Of a stretch of DNA of 64,000 nt, positions 44,080 to 52,679 are shown one piece after another (the first letter of the stretch is position 1; each line of letters opens with the position of its first letter). This DNA is from Micrococcaceae bacterium Sec5.1 (GTDB lineage Bacteria > Actinomycetota > Actinomycetes > Actinomycetales > Micrococcaceae): assembly GCA_039636795.1 (NCBI GenBank), contig CP143430.1:4650001-4714000 (forward strand), read 5' to 3'. The translations under genes were made by a program, and so were the position numbers. The notes under the pieces were generated by a model. It was not told the origin of the DNA. It saw only the letters and a list, made by a program, of their open reading frames with translations, and did not search any database.

Positions 44080-44786
44080 TGGGCACCCTCCAGGATCTTG
44101 AAATACGCAGATTCTAGGCTTCCGCCGCCGAGAGCCTTCGCTTCCTCAAGGGTCCCTTGGAACAATGTCCGCTGCTTCAGGATGACGACGTCGTGGGCAA
44201 TTTGTTCGAGCTCCATCAGCTGGTGGCTTGAGACCAAGGCACTCCCGCCGGACTCAGCTAACCTGCGCAGAAAGCCGCGCAGCCAGACGATGCCCTCCGG
44301 GTCCAGACCGTTCGCGGGCTCGTCCAGGACAAGCAGTCGAGGGTTTCCGATGACGGCAGATGCAATCCCCAGCCGTTGTTTCATCCCCAGCGAGTAGTCC
44401 CGGACCTTTCTGTCGGCGTGGGCCGCTAGGTCCACGATTTCCAGGACTCGCTCAACATTTTCCCGGCTCACGCCAGCTGCCAACTGGCAGATCTGAAGGT
44501 GTCGTCGCCCTGTCAAACCGGGCTCCACCTCCATCCCGTCCAAGTTCACTCCAACGTGTACGGCAGGCCTCTTTAGCAAGCGGTAGGCGGTTCCGAAGAG
44601 TGTTGCCCGGCCCGACGTCGCCTCCACTAAACCTGTCAGCCCTCCGAGTGCCGTACTCTTTCCGGCCCCGTTGGGTCCAATGAGTCCCACAACCCGCCCG
44701 GCAGGGACATCGAACGTCAGATCCTCGACGGTCAATCGTTTGCCCCGTCTCTTGGTGAATCCCTCGAAGCTGGCGTGGATTGTCAT
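44076..44786 (-). CDS. ABC exporter ATPase of the RiPP cluster
   Basis: A 236-residue ATPase: Walker A GPNGAGKSTALGG near residue 38, signature YSLGMKQRLGIA near 130, Walker B LLVLDEPANGLDPEG near 150, H-loop VSSHQLMELE. ATG 44786 overlaps the M50 stop (ATGA). The long frame to 44864 overlaps that gene. It powers the two permeases; it likely exports the mature peptide or protects the producer. Confidence 0.92.
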   Translation of the reverse strand: MTIHASFEGFTKRRGKRLTVEDLTFDVPAGRVVGLIGPNGAGKSTALGGLTGLVEATSGRATLFGTAYRLLKRPAVHVGVNLDGMEVEPGLTGRRHLQICQLAAGVSRENVERVLEIVDLAAHADRKVRDYSLGMKQRLGIASAVIGNPRLLVLDEPANGLDPEGIVWLRGFLRRLAESGGSALVSSHQLMELEQIAHDVVILKQRTLFQGTLEEAKALGGGSLESAYFKILEGAQ

Positions 44787-46465
44787 GAGTGCCCTCCAGT
44801 GGAGTCGTCGCGTTCCGCTTGTCCGGGCCATAACGGGGAGTGCGAAATGGCTTGCCAGAGCCACTCCCCCAGATTTGTTTGGCGTCGGCTCGTTACTTCT
44901 GCCCGCCCGGAAGCGGGGAGGGAGGTGCTTTCTTCCACCACGCCGACGTAGGCCAGCACAGGCAGCGTGGTGCCTGCGAGCGCTACGGGAACGATGGTGT
45001 CCACAGGTGCGCTGGATGACGACGGCGGGTGCTCCCCAATCGTGGCGTGGCCCAGGTTTTCGTGAATGACCATTCCCTGTGACTGCAAGGTGACGCTGTC
45101 GCCCGGTTCCAGCGCGCCATCGCTGGAACCGTTGGGCGTCACGATGAGCAACTGGTCATTCATGTAGGTGTAGCCCGCTACGGTCACCCGATTCACTGGG
45201 ATCACGGCGAGAAGAACTCCGATAGCAAGAGAGCCTGCGAGCATGAAAAGGACACGCCTCCACAGCGGGCTTCCGTTCTCCGCAGCCCCGCGGAAGAACT
45301 GAACCACACTCCTGGAAGCCATCACTACGAGCAAGCAGAGGATGGCAAACACCACGATGTGCCCCATGTATCCGAGCTGCAGGAAGATCGGCACGATGCG
45401 TTGGAAGCCAATCATCATGAAACTGACGCCTGCAATGAAGCTCGCCAATCCGAACCACGGGAGCAAGCCATTACCGCGAAAAGAGGCCCGCGCTCCCAGA
45501 ACCCGGGAGCCAATGACGTCGGCCAGCGCCTTCACGGATTTCTGGCGAAGATGAGGAATGTCCAGGGCGGACATCAACGCAACGTAGCCGTCCAGCTTGA
45601 TGAATGGGAAAAGATTCAGAATGGCAACAGCCCAACAAATGACGCCATAGAGCAGAACCGCATCCTTCACCGAGGATGCCGGAAGGAAAGTCTGCACCGC
45701 CAGTGCGATGCTCCCCAGACCAAGATGGACCAGGGGCCCTGCGAGCGCGATCACCACTCGCTGCTTGCGTGAGTTCAACCGCCAGCCATCGGTTACGTCG
45801 CAGAAGAAGGCCGGTGATAGGTAGAACAGCATGATGCCAATTCGCCGAGGGGTGCCGCCAAAGTAGCTAAGGGCCATTCCGTGGCCGAGTTCATGCAGCA
45901 ACGTGGAGGCAAACATCGCACCTGCAACGTACAGATATACCTCAAGGGCCAGCGGCGTCGCCAAGACCCGCCAAATGCTTGGACCAGCCGTCAGGGCGCC
46001 CACCATGGCGCCTATGAGAAGCAAGGCAAGGGGCAGCGCGGCTATCGGCCGCGCAAAGGCAGCGACCAAAGGTCGGAATCGCAGTAGCAGCGGCGCCGGA
46101 TTGAACAAGGTGAACTGCACCGTCAAGGGTGGCCGGAATTGAACCCGCCGGTCCCTCGGCTGGTTCGTGCCGCCGTCGAAAATGCCAGTGTGCGCCAACT
46201 TGCGAACGATCCCCATCACGTCGGCAGCCGTCCACGGCAACCCCAAAAACTGGGCTATCTGGGCAGGGTTTCGCTCTCCATCGACCGCTCTGAGGACGGC
46301 GGCCACATCTGCTGAAACCCGGGATTTTGGGACACTGTTCATGGCAACAATCCAGGGGCCGCCGTCCACTAACGGGTGGTCAATGGAGGCCGCTGGCGCC
46401 AGCTGAACCGGCCACTGAACGGGTGTCGGGGTCTTGGACGATCCGAGCATGGCGAGCTTTCTCAT
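44783..46465 (-). CDS. mpaP: M50-type intramembrane metalloprotease with RRE-like N-terminus (MpaP-like)
   Basis: A 560-residue membrane protease. The Zn site is LLHELGHGMALSYFGG (HExxH, about residue 192) and LDGYVALMSALDI (about 291) gives the third ligand, in the site-2-protease layout. The N-terminal 40-105 region (SADVAAVLRAVDGERNPAQI, VRKLAHTGIFDGG) looks like a PqqD/RRE-type leader binder. The C-terminal part has an extracellular beta segment (QLLIVTPNGSSDGALEPGDS). It should cut the leader from precursor peptides at the membrane. ATG 46465 overlaps the YcaO stop. Matches the protease named MpaP in daptide clusters by context. Confidence 0.87.
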   Translation of the reverse strand: MRKLAMLGSSKTPTPVQWPVQLAPAASIDHPLVDGGPWIVAMNSVPKSRVSADVAAVLRAVDGERNPAQIAQFLGLPWTAADVMGIVRKLAHTGIFDGGTNQPRDRRVQFRPPLTVQFTLFNPAPLLLRFRPLVAAFARPIAALPLALLLIGAMVGALTAGPSIWRVLATPLALEVYLYVAGAMFASTLLHELGHGMALSYFGGTPRRIGIMLFYLSPAFFCDVTDGWRLNSRKQRVVIALAGPLVHLGLGSIALAVQTFLPASSVKDAVLLYGVICWAVAILNLFPFIKLDGYVALMSALDIPHLRQKSVKALADVIGSRVLGARASFRGNGLLPWFGLASFIAGVSFMMIGFQRIVPIFLQLGYMGHIVVFAILCLLVVMASRSVVQFFRGAAENGSPLWRRVLFMLAGSLAIGVLLAVIPVNRVTVAGYTYMNDQLLIVTPNGSSDGALEPGDSVTLQSQGMVIHENLGHATIGEHPPSSSSAPVDTIVPVALAGTTLPVLAYVGVVEESTSLPASGRAEVTSRRQTNLGEWLWQAISHSPLWPGQAERDDSTGGHS

Positions 46466-47694
46466 ATCAGCGGGTGCGGTGTTAGGGACATACCGGAGGG
46501 GTCACAGACCGAACCGGACGGCATCTGGACCAGTCCTTTGGTTTCATCCATCGTCAGCGGAACAGCACCGGGACAAATCGCCTTGCCCGCTACCCACCCG
46601 AGTTCCTGAATTGCCGCTGGGAGGCGGTGGGTGAGGCTGACCCAGTGTGATCGAATGTCTCGCCCCGCCAAAAACTTCACTAGGACGTCGACGTTCGGAA
46701 TGGATTTGACCTGCGGAAAGTGGGCAGGCCTGAAGGTTCGAACCCACAAAAGTAATTCAGCCAGGGCTTGCCCGGTGGTCCAGAAGTCCGCGCGGGATTC
46801 GTCGTCTACCACCTCCGGTAATTGAACTGCCGATGGCGTCCGTGACAAGAAGAGTTCGCGAATCTGCAGGCCTTCCTGCAGGGCTCCCTTCAGAGCGGCG
46901 ACGGGGTCGGCGGCCGCCTTGAGTCCAACAGCACCGAAGTGGCCGTGCCCGGTGTCGCCAGCGATGATGCAGACCCCAATATGCAAGGGACTTTTACCCT
47001 GTGGGATGAAGGCCAGCGTTGGGGCGATGTCAGCTTTGCGTGCAGCCTCCAGAAGCAGAAGCAAACCCCGTGTGCCTGGGGCGTGGAGCACATCTGCCGG
47101 CATCGACCCAGCCACGAACTCGTGGAGGGGAACCCTTTGGCGCCAGGCAGAAAGGAAGGCATCCCGTTCTATGACTTCACCGATGCCGGATGCTCGCGCG
47201 AAGTGTTCTGACGGACCGGACGCTGCGCCATTCGGCGATGGATCAAAGAACCCGTTCCATGGATCCGGATGCGTGGATCCAGCAGCGGCGTAGTCCACCA
47301 CAGGAGCCGGTACGTGTGATTCCTGGCCTGTTAGCAAGTCCGTTGCCAGGTACCACGGGAAGTCGAAGGCGAGGGCAGAGGCACGTCCCAACCCTGCGCT
47401 GACAAAATCGATGCGCTTGTCGATGGCGTCCCTCCCGACAAGGAGGTGCTCCGTGTCAGCTGCCATGGGCGCCAACGCGAAACGCTCTACGGCCTCGCCT
47501 GCGCCCCGCGTCATGGCGGACCGCTTCTTCACGTCAAAAGCTCCGACGGCGGTCGCGAAACCCTTCCCGTCGGGCCGCCCATTTGCGAGCGAGGCTACGG
47601 TTCGCCAGAGCCCTACATCGTTTGGCAAATAGACCGTCGCGGAGGAAACCAGACCCAGCGACGGATCAAGGGTAAGTACAGGATCGATGCTCAT
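46462..47694 (-). CDS. YcaO-domain protein in daptide operon
   Basis: A 410-residue YcaO protein. The three ATP/Mg motifs are present: TRGAGEAVERFAL (about 64), ASGIGEVIERDAF (about 170) and GALQEGLQIRE (about 270), so it is probably active. YcaO enzymes use ATP to make azoline rings from Ser/Thr/Cys, thioamides or amidines on peptides. No partner E1-like or F-protein gene is adjacent, though the RRE proteins could serve. The C-terminus ends PHPLI, a weak proline-rich tail. ATG 47694 overlaps the methyltransferase stop (ATGA). Not a standard core daptide gene as far as I recall; precursors have Ser and Thr but no Cys. Confidence 0.87.
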   Translation of the reverse strand: MSIDPVLTLDPSLGLVSSATVYLPNDVGLWRTVASLANGRPDGKGFATAVGAFDVKKRSAMTRGAGEAVERFALAPMAADTEHLLVGRDAIDKRIDFVSAGLGRASALAFDFPWYLATDLLTGQESHVPAPVVDYAAAGSTHPDPWNGFFDPSPNGAASGPSEHFARASGIGEVIERDAFLSAWRQRVPLHEFVAGSMPADVLHAPGTRGLLLLLEAARKADIAPTLAFIPQGKSPLHIGVCIIAGDTGHGHFGAVGLKAAADPVAALKGALQEGLQIRELFLSRTPSAVQLPEVVDDESRADFWTTGQALAELLLWVRTFRPAHFPQVKSIPNVDVLVKFLAGRDIRSHWVSLTHRLPAAIQELGWVAGKAICPGAVPLTMDETKGLVQMPSGSVCDPSGMSLTPHPLI

Positions 47695-48509
47695 CTGCCA
47701 CACACCCATAGCTCGATGTCGTTCAGGCCGGGAACCTGCGTGGCGATGCGGACCGGGCGACGCTCGAGGATAGTGAGGCCTTCTGCCAGTACTTCTTCCT
47801 CGATGAGGCTGTTACTGACGAATGCGATGTCGCTTGAATACGCGGACGATCGGTACGTGCCGCCTTCATCGAAACCAACATGGATCATGGTTACGTGCCG
47901 GGCCCCGTTGACCGGATCACGGCTTTCCACGGTGATGAGGAATGCGTCCTCGCCCAGCGCCGAAACTGTGGTCCCGCCGTCGTATCCTTCCGATGCCTGG
48001 TGAGTGTCGGCGTTCAGTACCGTCAAGAGGAAGCGTCCGTCGGGCGTCAAGCAATCACGGACGCGGCGGAACAACTCCCTCCTGTCTTGGGGGTCCAGGA
48101 GCGTGATGGAACTGGCGCCCAGAACGACGCAACCGAAGCCGCCGTCGATCTCAAATCGGGACATGTCCGCCTCGAATAATTCCACCGGCACTTCGCGGGG
48201 ATTAAAGGTTTTGGTGCCGATCCTTTGCGAGAGCATCGCGAGCATTTCCGGTGAGGAGTCGACGGCGGTCAGCGGACGTCCCAGGGCGAGGAGCGGCCGG
48301 GTGATTCGGCCTGATCCCGCAGCCAATTCCAGAATGGGGCCGGTAGTTTTGCGTGCTGCAGCCAGGATCTCGGGCAGTTCGGTGAGGTCGTCAGCGGTGA
48401 TCTGATCGTAAAGACGGGAGCCGGCGACGCTGTACAGATCCTCGGGAGGATCCAGGTGGCCAAGGACGCGCAGGATGGCATCGGCAGATTTGTCGGGCGG
48501 GATATTCAT
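47691..48509 (-). CDS. mpaM: SAM-dependent methyltransferase (MpaM-like)
   Basis: A 272-residue class I methyltransferase: SAM loop ILELAAGSGRITRPLLAL near residue 65, AVDSSPEMLAMLSQR and the post-I region VELFEADMSRFEIDG. ATG 48509 is preceded by a distant GGAG; upstream in-frame sequence to 48644 crosses the intergenic hairpin and is not used. In daptide clusters the equivalent enzyme adds two methyl groups to the new C-terminal amine. It overlaps the YcaO gene. Confidence 0.88.
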   Translation of the reverse strand: MNIPPDKSADAILRVLGHLDPPEDLYSVAGSRLYDQITADDLTELPEILAAARKTTGPILELAAGSGRITRPLLALGRPLTAVDSSPEMLAMLSQRIGTKTFNPREVPVELFEADMSRFEIDGGFGCVVLGASSITLLDPQDRRELFRRVRDCLTPDGRFLLTVLNADTHQASEGYDGGTTVSALGEDAFLITVESRDPVNGARHVTMIHVGFDEGGTYRSSAYSSDIAFVSNSLIEEEVLAEGLTILERRPVRIATQVPGLNDIELWVCGR

Positions 48510-48548
48510 CAGCTCGTGTTCTCCGGGAGTTGGTAGGAGTCGGGGATC

Positions 48549-48585
48549 CACGCGGGCGGCGGCAAAGCGTCGCGCCACCCGCGTG
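48549..48585 (-). terminator. Hairpin between precursor and methyltransferase genes
   Basis: CACGCGGG (48549-48556) and CCCGCGTG (48578-48585) are perfect complements with a GC-rich inner region. Placed after the last precursor gene, it may attenuate transcription or stabilise the precursor message so that peptides exceed enzymes. Confidence 0.55.
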
Positions 48586-48591
48586 CACCAG

Positions 48592-48729
48592 CTACGTGGC
48601 GGCGATTCCGATGACGATGCCGGCGATGATGATGACGTCACCAACGCGCATGTACCACGGGGTATCGTCCGGGGTGTCGAGATTCTCCAGTTCTTCGATG
48701 GTCAGCTGAAGGTTCGAGTTTGCGATCAT
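48592..48729 (-). CDS. mpaA: Daptide-type precursor peptide 1 (45 residues)
   Basis: ATG 48729 to stop 48592, 45 residues, preceded by AAAGGAG. The leader part is MIANSNLQLTIEELENLD and the middle TPDDTPWYMRVGDV; the hydrophobic core ends in AGIVIGIAAT. It shares the leader pattern L-T/S-I/V-x-E-L/I-E-x-L/I-D-x-PD with the two following peptides and ends in Thr, the residue turned into a dimethylamine in daptides. Closest of the three to the methyltransferase gene. Confidence 0.85.
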   Translation of the reverse strand: MIANSNLQLTIEELENLDTPDDTPWYMRVGDVIIIAGIVIGIAAT

Positions 48730-48790
48730 TGCGTTCTCCTTTCTCGTGTTGATCGTTCTGTTGTTGGGCCCTTTCCGTTTCCCGGACGGG

Positions 48791-48916
48791 TTAGGTGATG
48801 CTGACGGCGATAATGCCGATGGCAACTCCCTGGGACACTCCGATGAACCAGTTGTTGAAGTCCGGGGTGTCCAGCGACTCGATCTCCTGGATGGAGATGT
48901 TGAGCTGTTTCTGCAT
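48791..48916 (-). CDS. mpaA: Daptide-type precursor peptide 2 (41 residues)
   Basis: Read directly from the sequence: ATG 48916 to TAA 48791, 41 residues, preceded by GGGAGGTG. Leader MQKQLNISIQEIESLDTPDF and core NNWFIGVSQGVAIGII then AVSIT. It is shorter than most gene-calling cut-offs. Same leader and same C-terminal Thr as the neighbours; the last residues VSIT equal those of peptide 3. Confidence 0.87.
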   Translation of the reverse strand: MQKQLNISIQEIESLDTPDFNNWFIGVSQGVAIGIIAVSIT

Positions 48917-48964
48917 TTGCGTTCACCTCCCTTCGTTGCAAGTTGGAAGGCCTGCGCGAGCCCG

Positions 48965-49108
48965 TCAGGTGATGCTGACGGCGATCCCGATCAATGCGAG
49001 GCCAACGGTGATGCCGTGGATGCGTTCGCTCCAGTCGTCAGGGACGTCGATGCTTTCCAGTTCCTGAACGGTGAGGTCCAAAGTCCTGGGTGCAAGAGTG
49101 CTGCTCAT
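48965..49108 (-). CDS. mpaA: Daptide-type precursor peptide 3 (47 residues)
   Basis: Read directly: ATG 49108 to TGA 48965, 47 residues, preceded by GGGGGTGAG. Leader MSSTLAPRTLDLTVQELESI then DVPDDW; core SERIHGITVGLALIGIAVSIT reported in two parts: SERIHGITVG and LALIGIAVSIT. It starts four bases after the dehydrogenase stop. It shares leader and C-terminal VSIT with peptide 2. Confidence 0.87.
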   Translation of the reverse strand: MSSTLAPRTLDLTVQELESIDVPDDWSERIHGITVGLALIGIAVSIT

Positions 49109-49112
49109 GTGC

Positions 49113-50327
49113 TCACCCCCTCTCCCTTACCGCTCGTAGCTCGCCCACTGGGCCTGGCAAGATTTGTTGTTCCAGCGCTGCTTTGGAGAGGACATACTGG
49201 ACCTGCACGCCATCAAGTCCCCGCAGCATCGGCAACCCGCCACCCCAGTTCCGGAGAGCGGCGGCGGTGGTCTTCTTCAACGCCTGCTCGCTAATGGCGT
49301 CCAGGCGTGCGATGCCCCACCGCCACATCAATTGGTTGATGCCCTTGGCGGGGTTGGGGTCCAATGAAGGATCCGCATCTGTAACCACTGACCAAAGCTT
49401 CAGAAGGCGGCTACGGTCACCCCAGGCTGCGGTTCCATCGAGGATCTCCTCCCAGATGGGACTGATCACCGAGGCTGTGGCGGTCATCTTTCGGACTCCA
49501 GTGACATGGGCGAGTTCGTTGGCGACATACCAGTGCTTCGCTCCGTAGGGGTCCCGAGCTACCAGGGCCCAACCCGTGTGCGTCTCCGTGCTGAGATGGG
49601 CCGCCTTCAGTCTCAGCTCGGGCCCGTCCTCACGGGTCACTCGATTCCCGAGCCTGACGATCCGCGACAAAAGTGAGTAACCGTCGTCGTCGAAAATGTT
49701 GGAGCTGCTGCCAATCAGGGTCCCCGCCACCCGAAGGAACGCCTCAAGCAGCCCTTCGAAAAGCAGCTGCCTCGACAGGGTGGCGAGATTGCCGGCGTCG
49801 AGCACTGCCACGTCACCTGACAGGTGACGTGAGGCGATCAAACGGCGCCCGACGGCGGTGTCCAGGCACGCTACAGCGCTGACTTCGGCGCCGGTCCCCA
49901 CGGTTGACGGCATGAGGACGGTTCGGGGACGCTCATTTGGATAAGCGACCGGAGGCAGAACGATGAGACCCGAGCGCTTGGCATGGCGTTCGACGAAGAT
50001 CGTGAGGCTCGGGTCCGCGGTGAACAATGCCGCCAGTTTTACGGCGTCCATCACCGAACCGCCGCCAAGTCCAACAACGGTCTGAAGTCCGTGTTGGCGA
50101 ATGAAGCTGCCCACAAGCCGCAGGGTCTCCACCGTGACTGGGGCGGCTTTTAGGTCTAACGTTGGCGCTCCTTTTAGGTCGCCGGCCAAGAGGGCATCCC
50201 TCTGTCCTGCAAGTGCACTATCCACCACGAGTCCGGTCCGGCCGCGGGTAAGTCCGCCGATGTATTTGGGTGCCATCCCTGGATCCAGTACGACGCACCG
50301 CGTGTTCCACGTGCGATCCGCGATCAT
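49113..50327 (-). CDS. mpaD: Iron-ADH-type daptide dehydrogenase (MpaD-like)
   Basis: A 404-residue protein of the iron-containing alcohol dehydrogenase fold: NAD loop VVGLGGGSVMDAVKLAALF near residue 82 and PSTVGTGAEVSAVACLD near 130. The usual metal-site pattern D-x3-H after the hinge is not obvious (FEGLLEAFLRVAGT here), so metal use may differ. In daptides this enzyme oxidatively decarboxylates the C-terminal Thr. Start ATG 50327 overlaps the aminotransferase stop by four bases. Confidence 0.85.
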   Translation of the reverse strand: MIADRTWNTRCVVLDPGMAPKYIGGLTRGRTGLVVDSALAGQRDALLAGDLKGAPTLDLKAAPVTVETLRLVGSFIRQHGLQTVVGLGGGSVMDAVKLAALFTADPSLTIFVERHAKRSGLIVLPPVAYPNERPRTVLMPSTVGTGAEVSAVACLDTAVGRRLIASRHLSGDVAVLDAGNLATLSRQLLFEGLLEAFLRVAGTLIGSSSNIFDDDGYSLLSRIVRLGNRVTREDGPELRLKAAHLSTETHTGWALVARDPYGAKHWYVANELAHVTGVRKMTATASVISPIWEEILDGTAAWGDRSRLLKLWSVVTDADPSLDPNPAKGINQLMWRWGIARLDAISEQALKKTTAAALRNWGGGLPMLRGLDGVQVQYVLSKAALEQQILPGPVGELRAVRERG

Positions 50328-51598
50328 GCGAAAACTCCGTCACGTTCTGCTTTTGCCAGACCGTGGACGATGGCAGCGTGCAGTTCCTCGAAGTTCTCCT
50401 GTGTATAGGTCAGTGCTGGCAGGAGTTGGATCCGGCCTGGCCCGGGTTGCACAATGGCCCCTGCTTGATGGATCCGCCGCACGACGGCAAGGACACCGTT
50501 CGGAGAAAGGGGCGATCCACTCTTGGCTCGCAGCAGAATGCCCCTCATGCAGCTGCGTCCTGAGGACTCGCCAACCCCTGGAGTTTCTTGGAGTTGGACA
50601 ATGAGCTTGTTTACGGCTTCTGAGACCCGCTGGGTCAGGGTGGTGTGATCCAGCCTTTTCATCTCGGAGATCGTGCTGAGAATGGCAGCGCACGTTGCTG
50701 GTGTTCCGGCCTGGGTTTCGCCGTGGACAAAGACGGCCTCGTTCTTATCAAAGAGCTGGGTTACGCGCTGGCCGATAAGAAGGGCGGCGCATGCGCTGGT
50801 GCCGTTGGTCAGTCCCTTGGAAGTAACAATGACGTCCGGGGCTTCCCGCCACTCATCTGAAGCAAACCACCCTTTAATACGGCCGAATCCGGTGGCGACT
50901 TCGTCAGCCACAACAAGGAACCCATGCTCCTCCCGGTGCTTGAGGAGTGCGGTCACGAAAGCGTCCGGTACGGCTTCGGCCCCCGAACCAAGGACGGGCT
51001 CTACGATGACCGCCGCGATGCGATGCCCCTCCCGTTGCATGAGATGAGCCAGCTCGGCGCCGCCGTCGTCGAACCGGGCGTGCCTGATGTTGCGCCTGTC
51101 CACGCCATAGACGGCTTGGCCGAGGTCGTCGCCGCTGAGTGCCTGGCTTCCGTACGTGAGCCCGTGGTAGCTGCCGCTGAGACCAATGATGAGTTTGCGT
51201 TCGGGTTGTTTATCCAGGACGAAGTAGTGGCGGGCGAGCTTCATGACGGCGTCGTTGGCGGCACCTCCGGAGGTGGAGAAGAGGACTCGCTCGAATTGAT
51301 GATGGGGCAAATCAAGGAGGGCTTTCGAGGCCTCGATAGCCTTACTGTGCGCGGCCCGGAAGAGCGGGAGGTAGGACGCAGTTTCCAGTTCTTTGGCTAT
51401 TGACTCTGCAATTTGTGCGTTGCCGTAGCCGAGGTTCGCGTTCCACAAGCCGCTCTTCGCGCAGAGTCGCCGTCGCCCGTCTTCGAAGGTGACGTGGACG
51501 CCTCCGGCACTCACCGCTGTGTAGCTTGCGGCCTCGAAATCATGTTGGCTTACCAGCGGGACCCAGAGTGGGAGCTGCGGTTTTAGGGGTGCGGTCAT
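50324..51598 (-). CDS. mpaC: Class III PLP aminotransferase (MpaC-like)
   Basis: A 424-residue class III (ornithine/GABA-type) aminotransferase: ALSGDDLGQAVYGVD, VADEVATGFGRIKGWF with the cofactor Asp, and TSKGLTNGTSACAALL with the PLP lysine near residue 257. In daptides the equivalent enzyme turns the C-terminal ketone made by the dehydrogenase into an amine. ATG 51598 overlaps the RRE gene stop. Confidence 0.92.
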   Translation of the reverse strand: MTAPLKPQLPLWVPLVSQHDFEAASYTAVSAGGVHVTFEDGRRRLCAKSGLWNANLGYGNAQIAESIAKELETASYLPLFRAAHSKAIEASKALLDLPHHQFERVLFSTSGGAANDAVMKLARHYFVLDKQPERKLIIGLSGSYHGLTYGSQALSGDDLGQAVYGVDRRNIRHARFDDGGAELAHLMQREGHRIAAVIVEPVLGSGAEAVPDAFVTALLKHREEHGFLVVADEVATGFGRIKGWFASDEWREAPDVIVTSKGLTNGTSACAALLIGQRVTQLFDKNEAVFVHGETQAGTPATCAAILSTISEMKRLDHTTLTQRVSEAVNKLIVQLQETPGVGESSGRSCMRGILLRAKSGSPLSPNGVLAVVRRIHQAGAIVQPGPGRIQLLPALTYTQENFEELHAAIVHGLAKAERDGVFA

Positions 51599-52662
51599 CG
51601 GTTTGTGCCGATGAGGTCAATGCCGAACTGCTCGAACTGATTCAGGACTGCCGTCACAGATCCTGTGGCTACGGTCTCTGAGACGTTGAGGGCTGGTGCT
51701 ATGACTGCTGCAGCAGACCTCACGTCCCGGAAGTTGGAGATGGCTTCGATGATGGTGGCGGCATCAACCCCAATCTTGAAGACGCGACCCGACTGGGTGT
51801 CCAGCAGCGTGTACTCCCCTGCCCTTTGGACGAGGAAGGGAGCGAAAGCCGAGGGGAACCCCGATGCTGTGCTGAAGAGGCTGACTCCGAAGCCCACAAA
51901 CCTGGTGGTCTCGCGGGCTTCCCGTGGTATGAACTTCCATGCATCCAAGGCGGCAAGGTAGCGCGGAATCCACGGGTTGGCTTTGAGGGCCTCGACATCC
52001 ACCTGGCAGTTAGCCATGGCTGTTCCGGGGCCCACTGACTTTGCGTGCAGGTCTTCAATCGCCTCGCCGACCCAGCCAATCTCTGCCCCATAGGGGCCGC
52101 TCAGGATTCTTCCATCGGACGTGATGTGGAATCTTGCCAAGGAGACACTCTGTTGTTCTACCCTTGCGAGCAACGCCCGCTCGGACAGAACAGCATTCAC
52201 TTCCGTCAATTGCCGGACGAAATGGCCCGAACGCCGGGCTTCTTCAGCATCGTCAAAGAAGGCCTGCCAGTCCTCGCTCGTGGTTATCCTGACCACTGTT
52301 ACGCCCACCAGATTGACGAAAGGAATGGCCACGTAGTCCTGGATTTCCAGGCTGAGTGTGCCGTCTACCAGGAGTTCTTCCCCGGCGGCGTCGAACGAGC
52401 CGGACACGGTTGTGATGGCTTCGTCGTCCTTGTCCCCATTGAGAGCAAGGATGACTGAGCCCTCAGTGACCAGCGTCTTCGCGTAGTCGATGTGCTCGGG
52501 ATTCTCGACGAAAATGACGTGGCCTGCGATGCGCCCAGGCATGCCGGTAATCCACTGATCCACTGCTGCGGCAATGGTCTGCTGCTGACTTAGCGTCAAT
52601 TCCCCAACCCCCAATAGTTCCTTCGTTCTTGAGAAGAAGCTATGGGCCGGAGTGGCTGCCAT
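51595..52662 (-). CDS. mpaB: Daptide RiPP-recognition protein (MpaB-like)
   Basis: A 355-residue protein. The C-terminal third (LDTQSGRVFKIGVDAATIIE, AISNFRDVRSAAAVIAPALN) has the beta-wing and helices of a PqqD-like RRE. The rest is not a recognised enzyme. RRE proteins bind the leader and deliver the substrate; here the partner is likely the dehydrogenase. It is the first gene of the operon, starting at ATG 52662 without an obvious ribosome site. Confidence 0.82.
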   Translation of the reverse strand: MAATPAHSFFSRTKELLGVGELTLSQQQTIAAAVDQWITGMPGRIAGHVIFVENPEHIDYAKTLVTEGSVILALNGDKDDEAITTVSGSFDAAGEELLVDGTLSLEIQDYVAIPFVNLVGVTVVRITTSEDWQAFFDDAEEARRSGHFVRQLTEVNAVLSERALLARVEQQSVSLARFHITSDGRILSGPYGAEIGWVGEAIEDLHAKSVGPGTAMANCQVDVEALKANPWIPRYLAALDAWKFIPREARETTRFVGFGVSLFSTASGFPSAFAPFLVQRAGEYTLLDTQSGRVFKIGVDAATIIEAISNFRDVRSAAAVIAPALNVSETVATGSVTAVLNQFEQFGIDLIGTNR

Positions 52663-52679
52663 GGTGGAGGAAATTGAAA

